From Alistipes sp. (lineage in GTDB: Bacteria > Bacteroidota > Bacteroidia > Bacteroidales > Rikenellaceae), in NCBI GenBank assembly GCA_022511355.1, contig JAFLRS010000053.1, positions 1-11,231 of the forward strand: a stretch of 11,231 nucleotides of DNA, in the 5' to 3' direction. Shown piece by piece: positions 6,592 to 11,231 of this stretch. The first letter of the stretch is position 1; each line of letters opens with the position of its first letter. A program made the translations under genes and the position numbers. The notes beneath the pieces are model-generated. The model was not told where the DNA came from, did not search any database, and saw only the letters and a program-made list of their open reading frames with translations.

Positions 6592-7893
6592 ATGAAAAAA
6601 ATAAATGTCATAACCCTCGGCTGCGCCAAAAACCGCGTCGATTCCGAACACCTCTCGGCAAAATTCGCCGCAGCAGGCTACAAAGTGGTATTCGACAGCA
6701 ACCGCACCGATGCCAAAATCATCGTCATTAACACCTGCGGCTTTATCGGCGACGCCAAACAGGAGAGTATCGACACCATTCTCGACGCAGTGGCCGCCAA
6801 AGAGGCCGGACGCATCGAACGTCTGTTCGTAATAGGCTGTCTGAGCGAGCGTTACGCCGATGAACTGCGCTCCGAAATCCCCGAAGTGGACGGCTATTTC
6901 GGAGCCCGCGACCTCAACGACATAGCCGCCATACTCCAAGCCGACAACACCACGGCAAGCGAAACCGACCGGCTGCTCTCGACTCCCAGACACTACGCCT
7001 ATCTCAAAATTTCGGAGGGCTGCAACCGCGAATGCGGCTATTGCGCCATTCCGCTCATCCGCGGCAAACATATCTCCGTTCCCCTCGAGACGCTCGTCGA
7101 GGAGGCCCGAAAACTCGCCGCACAGGGCGTTAAAGAGTTGATAGTCATAGCGCAGGACACCACTTTCTACGGCGTGGACCTCTACGGCCGACGACGACTC
7201 GCCGACCTGCTCACCGCACTGTGCCGCATCGACGGAATCGAATGGATAAGAGTGCATTACGCATTCCCGACCGGATTCCCTCAGGATGTCATCGAGGTGA
7301 TGGCCCGCGAACCCAAAATCTGCAAATATCTCGACATTCCGTTCCAGCACATCGCCGACTCGCAGCTCTCGTCGATGAAGCGTCACCACACCAAAGCCGA
7401 AGCCTGCGAACTTATACGCAAACTGCGCTCCGCCATCCCCGACATAGCTCTGCGCACGACCCTCATGGTGGGTTATCCGGGCGAAAGCGAATCCGATTTC
7501 GAAGAGCTGAAGCAATTCGTGCGCGACGTCCGCTTCGAACGTCTGGGCGTTTTCGCCTACTGCGAGGAGGAGGGAACATACTCCGCATCCGAACTGACAG
7601 ACGACATTCCGCAACAACTCAAAGAGCGGCGGGCAGACGAAATAATGCGTCTGCAGAGCGAAATATCCTCACAGCTCAACGCCGCACGCACAGGACGCAT
7701 CGAACGTGTCATCATCGACTCGCGGCAGGGCGACTTCTACGTGGGCCGTTCGCAGTACGATTCGCCCGAAGTCGATCAGGAGATACTTATTCCCGCCGCA
7801 GGAGGACAGCTGCGCCGCGGATGCTTCTACAACGTGCGCATAACTTCGGCCGAAGAGTACGACCTCTACGGCGAGGTCATCCGCAAAAAGTAA
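6592..7893 (+). CDS. rimO: Ribosomal protein S12 methylthiotransferase RimO
   Basis: 433 residues, normal for the family. RimO is a radical-SAM enzyme that adds a methylthio group to the conserved aspartate of ribosomal protein uS12. The N-terminal UPF0004 domain starts ITLGCAKNRVDSEHL (7-21), the motif that separates RimO from MiaB, and holds the auxiliary-cluster cysteines Cys11, Cys49 (NTCGFI) and Cys83 (IGCLSERY). The radical-SAM cluster motif is Cys144-x3-Cys148-x2-Cys151 in ISEGCNRECGYCAIP. The C-terminus from about 365 is a TRAM domain that binds the substrate protein. The start ATG is 5 bases after the ftsY stop. It is the last gene of the plus-strand operon and is followed at once by a hairpin. 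Confidence 0.97.
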   Translation: MKKINVITLGCAKNRVDSEHLSAKFAAAGYKVVFDSNRTDAKIIVINTCGFIGDAKQESIDTILDAVAAKEAGRIERLFVIGCLSERYADELRSEIPEVDGYFGARDLNDIAAILQADNTTASETDRLLSTPRHYAYLKISEGCNRECGYCAIPLIRGKHISVPLETLVEEARKLAAQGVKELIVIAQDTTFYGVDLYGRRRLADLLTALCRIDGIEWIRVHYAFPTGFPQDVIEVMAREPKICKYLDIPFQHIADSQLSSMKRHHTKAEACELIRKLRSAIPDIALRTTLMVGYPGESESDFEELKQFVRDVRFERLGVFAYCEEEGTYSASELTDDIPQQLKERRADEIMRLQSEISSQLNAARTGRIERVIIDSRQGDFYVGRSQYDSPEVDQEILIPAAGGQLRRGCFYNVRITSAEEYDLYGEVIRKK

Positions 7894-7922
7894 AAAACAG
7901 GGAGTCCGCAACGGACTCCCTG
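7892..7922 (-). terminator. Intrinsic terminator between convergent operons
   Basis: A perfect 10-bp stem, CAGGGAGTCC at 7898-7907 and GGACTCCCTG at 7913-7922, encloses the loop GCAAC. On the minus strand it is followed by a run of six U from the A-run at 7892-7897, so it is a canonical terminator for the DUF6249-like gene ending at 7951. On the plus strand, only CTCTATCT follows, so it would stop rimO transcripts less efficiently. Confidence 0.85.
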
Positions 7923-7950
7923 CTCTATCTGCAATCAGCGGCGGAAAATC

Positions 7951-8358
7951 TTACTCCTCCTTTTTGCGGGCGGTGAGCTTGTACTCGACAATGAACGAAA
8001 TCACCAGCGCCAAACCCGTAAAGAGCAGTATAAATCCTCCCGAACACAATTCGCGGCCATAGTAAGGAAAATGGTCGAAATCGAAGAATCCGGCCAGCAC
8101 GGAGAATGTAAATACAAGTCCGGTTCCGAGTCCGAGCATTGCGGCCGCAAGGTGCATGATGCCGAAATGCCTGTTGGAGCCGCCATAGGGACGCAGCATA
8201 TTCTGCGGAATTCCGCCATTGCGGATGAATTCGGCCAGACCTTCGCGGTCGAGCTTCTCGATAAGCATGACGCGCTCGCGGCGGCAGACACACAGTTCGA
8301 TTACTTTGTAGATTGACAATACTATAAAGCCAACTACCAAAACAGGGGTTAAATCCAT
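7951..8358 (-). CDS. DUF6249-like small membrane protein, target of the ECF sigma promoter
   Basis: 135 residues. There are three hydrophobic segments at about 4-24, 67-91 and 106-126. A charged cytoplasmic stretch lies between the first two, including the RRERVMLIEKLDREG-type motif (26-40) that I recognise from Bacteroidetes proteins labelled DUF6249. The tail LTARKKEE is basic then acidic. Function is unknown. Relatives, as I recall, are often encoded next to ECF sigma and anti-sigma genes, as here. It has its own promoter element at 8400-8428, identical in layout to that of the sigma gene, so it is probably part of the sigma factor's regulon and not only a read-through product. The leader before the ATG is A-rich, with eight A residues a few bases upstream, as in efficient Bacteroidetes translation starts. 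It could modulate sigma activity or respond to envelope stress; this is inference. Confidence 0.75.
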   Translation of the reverse strand: MDLTPVLVVGFIVLSIYKVIELCVCRRERVMLIEKLDREGLAEFIRNGGIPQNMLRPYGGSNRHFGIMHLAAAMLGLGTGLVFTFSVLAGFFDFDHFPYYGRELCSGGFILLFTGLALVISFIVEYKLTARKKEE

Positions 8359-8399
8359 AGCGTTTTTTTTATTTAAGGTTTTATTTGCTTTTCATTCGA

Positions 8400-8428
8400 T
8401 TAGACTGCACTGCCGGCGAAAGGTTACA
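8400..8428 (-). promoter_or_regulatory. ECF-sigma promoter for the DUF6249-like gene
   Basis: Reading the minus strand, TGTAACCTTTCGC (8428-8416) is followed by 10 bases and then GTCTAA (8405-8400). The same two boxes with exactly the same 10-base spacing lie upstream of the sigma gene (9447-9419). The first box carries the AAC core typical of ECF -35 elements. The predicted start of transcription is near 8393, about 35 bases before the gene's ATG. Confidence 0.75.
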
Positions 8429-8451
8429 TCCGCAGCGCAGAAGTATCTTCA

Positions 8452-8859
8452 TTATTGCAGTTCGCGACGGCGATGAACTTCGCGAAACAGCATCATAACT
8501 ATGTAAAGCGCTATCGCGGGCGCGCAAATCAACAGCACGCGGAGCATCGAAGGGTCGGCATGAGGAATTACGCTTCGCATATCGACCGAAGCGAATATGC
8601 CGCGGCTCTCCCCGGCAATGGCACCGAAGTCGAGAATGCCGAAAAGCTGCAAGCCAACGCAGACACCACCCATACAGAGCATCGCTATCGCCACCGTGAC
8701 AGTTGCGGCAATGCGTTCGGCACGCCTTTCGCGCGATTCGCGCTCGGCAGCAATGCGTTCGGTCATGCGCAGCGCAAATCCGTCAGGCATCGGCGGCATC
8801 GGCATCCCGCAGTCGAGCGCCTTTTGAAAAAGCAGTCGTTCGTTATCGTTCATCGTCAT
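8452..8859 (-). CDS. Small two-helix membrane protein, probable anti-sigma factor
   Basis: 135 residues. The first 48 are cytoplasmic by prediction and contain a short helical block with NERLLFQKALDCGMPMP and a later Arg/Glu-rich stretch (35-49). Hydrophobic segments lie at about 50-72 and 106-125, with a 33-residue loop between them, and the protein ends in a basic tail HRRRELQ. It overlaps the 3' end of the sigma gene by 17 bases (11 if the second ATG at 8853 is used), indicating translational coupling. A small membrane protein translated with an ECF sigma factor is most often its anti-sigma factor, but no zinc-finger HxxxCxxC motif is present, so this rests on position and topology. I do not recognise the family with certainty. 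In Bacteroidetes similar short proteins with an N-terminal ERLFQKAL-like helix follow sigma genes (from memory). The start at 8859 or 8853 differs by two residues only. Confidence 0.7.
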   Translation of the reverse strand: MTMNDNERLLFQKALDCGMPMPPMPDGFALRMTERIAAERESRERRAERIAATVTVAIAMLCMGGVCVGLQLFGILDFGAIAGESRGIFASVDMRSVIPHADPSMLRVLLICAPAIALYIVMMLFREVHRRRELQ

Positions 8860-9403
8860 AAAGTTTTATCAGTGCATACAGTTTTTTGCGTATGCGATGG
8901 AGCTTCACCTTGGCGTTGCCCTCGCTTACATCCATGATTCCGGCACACTCCGCCATGGAGTGACGCTCGAAGTAGAAGAGGTGTACCAACAGCCGTTCAT
9001 CGCATTCGAGCCTTCCGATTGCCGCAGAGAGAGCCGCAACTCGCGCCTCATCGGCCTCGCTGTCGAAAAAATCATCGACTTCGCTGTCGGAGAACGTACT
9101 CCACAAACGCTCGTCCACCGAATGTTCGCGCTGCGACTTGTGCGACCGTACCGCCGTAATGGCCGTATTGACCGCTATGCGCCACAGCCATGTCGAAAAC
9201 GACGACCGGCAGTCGAACCCGGGCAACGCCCGCCACGCCTTGAGCAACGCGTCCTGCACAATCTCCTCCGTCTCCTCGCGGCGGCCCGATATGCGCCACA
9301 CAAGCGCAAAGAGCTGTCGGGAGTATCGTTCGACAAGCTCGCCGTAGGCTCTGTCATCGCCCGCTGCGGCTCGTCGCACAAGCAGAGTATCGTCGTCGGT
9401 CAT
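8843..9403 (-). CDS. ECF-family RNA polymerase sigma factor
   Basis: 186 residues from the chosen start. Region 2 (about 8-90) includes the core-binding and -10 recognition part, EEIVQDALLKAWRALPGF (46-63) and SSFSTWLWRIAVNTA (67-81). An acidic linker (about 94-120, VDDFFDSEADEA) joins it to region 4 (about 124-180), whose helix-turn-helix is SMAECAGIMDVSEGNAKVKLHR. There is no region 1 or 3, so it is an ECF sigma factor. In-frame ATG codons exist at 9415, 9409 and 9403. A promoter-like -10 box ends at 9419, so transcription should begin around 9412-9413, which rules out 9415 and leaves 9403 or 9409. MTDDDTLLVRRAAAGD is the usual beginning of this family, so 9403 is preferred. The gene is followed by an overlapping putative anti-sigma gene. 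Its own promoter has the same sequence as that of the DUF6249-like gene, which implies autoregulation. Confidence 0.93.
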   Translation of the reverse strand: MTDDDTLLVRRAAAGDDRAYGELVERYSRQLFALVWRISGRREETEEIVQDALLKAWRALPGFDCRSSFSTWLWRIAVNTAITAVRSHKSQREHSVDERLWSTFSDSEVDDFFDSEADEARVAALSAAIGRLECDERLLVHLFYFERHSMAECAGIMDVSEGNAKVKLHRIRKKLYALIKLYDDER

Positions 9404-9418
9404 CTTCATACACATCTG

Positions 9419-9447
9419 TTAGACTCATTCGCCCGCGAAAGGTTACA
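9419..9447 (-). promoter_or_regulatory. Autoregulated ECF-sigma promoter of the sigma gene
   Basis: On the minus strand, TGTAACCTTTCGC (9447-9435), 10 bases, then GTCTAA (9424-9419). Both boxes and the spacing are identical to the element upstream of the DUF6249-like gene, while the 10 spacer bases differ at most positions (CGGCAGTGCA against GGGCGAATGA), as expected of a conserved promoter. It fixes the sigma start codon downstream of about 9413. Confidence 0.78.
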
Positions 9448-9455
9448 ACCCTCAC

Positions 9456-9489
9456 AAAAAAAATTCCCGCTTTCGGGGCGGGAATTTTT
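9456..9489 (-). terminator. Strong intrinsic terminator downstream of rny
   Basis: A perfect 12-bp stem (9459-9470 AAAAATTCCCGC with 9478-9489 GCGGGAATTTTT) has a 7-base loop TTTCGGG. On the minus strand the hairpin runs into eight U residues from the A-run at 9456-9463, so it ends rny transcripts 24 bases after the stop codon. It separates rny from the sigma promoter immediately beyond. The A/T flanks make it potentially bidirectional, although no plus-strand gene reads into it. Confidence 0.92.
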
Positions 9490-9512
9490 CGTTACGTGAG
9501 CTGCACCTGCCG

Positions 9513-11066
9513 CTACTTCGCGTAGGATATGGCACGCGTCTCGCGGATGACCGTTATCTTCACCTGACCCGGATAGGTCATCTCGTCCTGAATCTTCTTG
9601 GCTATATCGTGCGACAAGCTCTCCGATTCGCTGTCCGAAAGTTTGTCGGCCCCTACGATGACACGCAGTTCGCGACCGGCCTGAATAGCGTAGGTCTTCA
9701 CCACGCCCGGGTACGAAAGCGCAATATCCTCCATCTCCTTCAGACGCTTGATGTAGGACTCCACCACCTCGCGGCGGGCACCGGGACGCGCACCCGAAAT
9801 GGCATCGCAAACCTGAATAATAGGAGCCACCAGCGAATTCATCTCCACCTCGTCGTGGTGCGAACCGATAGCGTTGCAAACGTCGGCCTTCTCCTTGAAC
9901 TTCTCGGCCAGCTTCATACCGATAATTGCGTGCGGCAATTCGGGTTCGTCATCGGGCACCTTGCCTATGTCGTGCAGCAGACCGGCACGTCGTGCAGTCT
10001 TGGGATTGAGCCCCAGCTCGGCCGCCATGATACCTGCCAGATTAGCCGTTTCGCGTGCATGCTGCAACAGATTCTGACCATACGACGAACGATATTTCAT
10101 CTTGCCGATAAGACGTATGAGTTCGGGGTGCAGACCGTGGATTCCGAGGTCGATGGCGGTACGCTTGCCCACCTCGACAATCTCCTCCTCGATCTGACGC
10201 TTCACCTTCGCCACCACCTCCTCGATGCGGGCGGGATGAATGCGGCCGTCGGTAACCAACTGATGCAGAGCCAATCGCGCAATCTCGCGGCGAACAGGGT
10301 CGAAACCGCTCAGAATAATAGCCTCGGGAGTGTCATCGACGATAATCTCGATGCCGGTCGCAGCCTCCAAAGCGCGAATGTTGCGGCCCTCGCGGCCGAT
10401 GATGCGTCCCTTCACCTCGTCGCTGTCGATATTGAAGACCGTAACGGCATTCTCGATGGCAGTCTCGGTGGCCACACGCTGAATCGAAGCCACAATGATT
10501 CGTTTGGCCTCCTTCGTGGCGGTCATCTTCGCCTCCTCGATGGTCTCGTTAATGTAGGTGGCCGCTTCGGCTTTGGCCTCGGCCTTCATATTCTCGATGA
10601 GAATGTTCTTGGCCTCCTCGGAACTCATTCCCGAAATCTGCTCGAGACGGGTGTTCTGCTCCTTCATCTTCAAATCGACCTCCTCCTTCTTGTGCTCGAC
10701 AATCTGCAACTGAGCCTCCAGCTGCTCCTTCAAACGGTCGCTCTCGCGATGCTTGTTCTCCAACTCGCGCTCGCGATTCTGCAAATTGTTCTCCAACTGC
10801 TTGGCGCGCTGCTCGCTCTGTGCCAACTTCTGATTGCGCTCGTTCACCTCGCGGTCGTGCTCGCTCTTCAGCTGCATGAACTTCTCCTTCGCCTGCAGAA
10901 GCTTCTCTTTCTTAATCATTTCACCTTCGGCTTCGGCCTCCTTCAAGGCCGCCTCGCGACGACGACGGGTCGAGTTCTTTATGAGGTAGTTCGTCACCAC
11001 CGCATATACGCTCACCGACACAATCGCAGAGACACAAGCCGCAATAGCAATAGATATGATATCCAT
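9513..11066 (-). CDS. rny: Ribonuclease Y
   Basis: 517 residues, the usual length. RNase Y is a membrane-anchored endoribonuclease that begins bulk mRNA decay. Residues 1-25 form one transmembrane helix. A long charged coiled coil follows (about 33-200, many EK/EQ heptads). The KH RNA-binding domain is about 208-272, with the GRIIGREGRNIRALE signature at 220-234. The HD domain begins around 333: His336 in LLQHARE, the catalytic pair His365-Asp366 in LLHDIGK, His379, and GSHHDE (401-406) with His403, His404 and Asp405. The C-terminal part ends with QVKITVIRETRAISYAK, typical of the family. The stop is followed by a strong terminator, and the gene appears monocistronic here, with its own promoter candidate upstream. 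The start ATG at 11066 opens directly into the membrane helix. All key motifs are intact. Confidence 0.97.
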   Translation of the reverse strand: MDIISIAIAACVSAIVSVSVYAVVTNYLIKNSTRRRREAALKEAEAEGEMIKKEKLLQAKEKFMQLKSEHDREVNERNQKLAQSEQRAKQLENNLQNRERELENKHRESDRLKEQLEAQLQIVEHKKEEVDLKMKEQNTRLEQISGMSSEEAKNILIENMKAEAKAEAATYINETIEEAKMTATKEAKRIIVASIQRVATETAIENAVTVFNIDSDEVKGRIIGREGRNIRALEAATGIEIIVDDTPEAIILSGFDPVRREIARLALHQLVTDGRIHPARIEEVVAKVKRQIEEEIVEVGKRTAIDLGIHGLHPELIRLIGKMKYRSSYGQNLLQHARETANLAGIMAAELGLNPKTARRAGLLHDIGKVPDDEPELPHAIIGMKLAEKFKEKADVCNAIGSHHDEVEMNSLVAPIIQVCDAISGARPGARREVVESYIKRLKEMEDIALSYPGVVKTYAIQAGRELRVIVGADKLSDSESESLSHDIAKKIQDEMTYPGQVKITVIRETRAISYAK

Positions 11067-11090
11067 ATTCTCAGTCTTTGTTTAATGTGG

Positions 11091-11122
11091 TTAATATATG
11101 TGTGTCAAATTCTGTTTCCAAA
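11091..11122 (-). promoter_or_regulatory. Candidate Bacteroidetes promoter for rny
   Basis: On the minus strand TTTG (11122-11119) is followed after 20 bases by TATATTAA (11098-11091), which matches TAnnTTTG at six of eight positions. The start of transcription would be about 20 bases upstream of the rny ATG. The -7 box is imperfect, so this is tentative. Confidence 0.4.
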
Positions 11123-11231
11123 ACAAAAAACCCGCACTTTGTCCCTGTATTGTTTGACGAATCTGCCGATAAGTCAAGTTTGGGGTCTTCGAACATTCGC
11201 AATCTTCCAACGGCATCCGCAGATGCACCTC
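11121..11231 (-). ncRNA. 3' end of a putative small RNA (possibly 6S RNA), runs off the window
   Basis: Minus-strand reading from 11231 gives about 100 bases of structured sequence, ending in GTGCGGG (11137-11131) followed by TTTTTTGTTTT. That is a terminator-like U-run whose stem partner is not in the window, as expected if the 5' half lies beyond the edge and the RNA closes on itself. Local pairing is visible: TTGAC/GTCAA around a 14-base loop (about 11155-11178) and CATC/GATG around TGCG (about 11216-11227). 6S RNA is a long hairpin of this kind. In E. coli ssrS is next to zapA, and zapA precedes rny in many Bacteroidetes (from memory), so the position fits. Two minus-strand frames stay open across this stretch (to about 11090 and 11076), but their codons lack the G/C-ending bias of the neighbours, so I prefer an RNA. 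Confidence 0.4.

Noticed and set aside
6505..7617. A 370-codon minus-strand open frame opposite rimO and the end of ftsY
   Set aside because: It runs across two certain genes and has the same shadow composition as the other antisense frames.
8455..9499. Plus-strand open frames opposite the putative anti-sigma and sigma genes
   Set aside because: The minus-strand genes have promoters, overlap coupling and recognisable sigma regions; the plus-strand frames have no such support.
10560..10970. Purine/pyrimidine-biased, repetitive-looking stretch inside rny
   Set aside because: It is explained by the coiled-coil coding sequence rich in Glu, Lys and Gln codons; no true repeat unit is present.
11076..11231. 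Two minus-strand frames open to the window edge, possibly the end of a coding gene
   Set aside because: Both frames stay open at once, neither protein resembles a known C-terminus such as ZapA, codon use does not match the neighbours, and the U-run after GTGCGGG fits an RNA terminator better. It cannot be excluded without sequence beyond the edge.

Overview
The window looks like a chromosomal housekeeping segment of a GC-rich member of the Bacteroidales, most likely Alistipes or a close Rikenellaceae relative. The reasons are Bacteroidetes-type promoter boxes (TAnnTTTG), AT-rich leaders instead of Shine-Dalgarno sites, strong use of G/C-ending codons, and the family mix: a multi-helix histidine kinase with no sensor domain, a DUF6249-like membrane protein behind an ECF sigma factor, and RNase Y. 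There are no insertion sequences, tRNA or rRNA genes, CRISPR arrays or phage genes, and no gene-free stretch longer than about 165 bases.

Left part (1-3213). A plus-strand gene (16-726) encodes an exported, probably lipid-anchored rubrerythrin-like protein. It has kept its rubredoxin-like cysteines but seems to have lost several diiron ligands. Its end overlaps, tail to tail, a minus-strand operon that reads surE (5'-nucleotidase), then a membrane histidine kinase, then a NarL/FixJ-type response regulator. The 103-bp gap at 3111-3213 is a divergent promoter region holding back-to-back -7 boxes and a perfect 7-bp inverted repeat.

Middle (3214-7893). A tight plus-strand operon carries an uncharacterised GNAT-fold protein, gcvT (glycine cleavage T-protein), ftsY (SRP receptor) and rimO (ribosomal protein S12 methylthiotransferase), with gaps of 16, 12 and 5 bases. 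A hairpin at 7898-7922 separates it from the convergent minus-strand genes.

Right part (7951-11231). All genes are on the minus strand. In transcription order they are rny (RNase Y), a strong terminator, an ECF-type sigma factor, a small two-helix membrane protein that overlaps it and is a likely anti-sigma factor, and a DUF6249-like three-helix membrane protein. The sigma gene and the DUF6249-like gene are each preceded by the same bipartite element, TGTAACCTTTCGC-N10-GTCTAA, identical in sequence and spacing. This is best read as the target promoter of this sigma factor, making the locus a small autoregulated stress cassette. Upstream of rny, at the window edge, is what looks like the 3' end of a small non-coding RNA with a U-rich end, possibly 6S RNA.

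The most interesting points are the duplicated ECF promoter that defines a miniature regulon, the degenerate exported rubrerythrin, the surE/two-component operon with a nearly leaderless surE, and the candidate RNA at the right edge.
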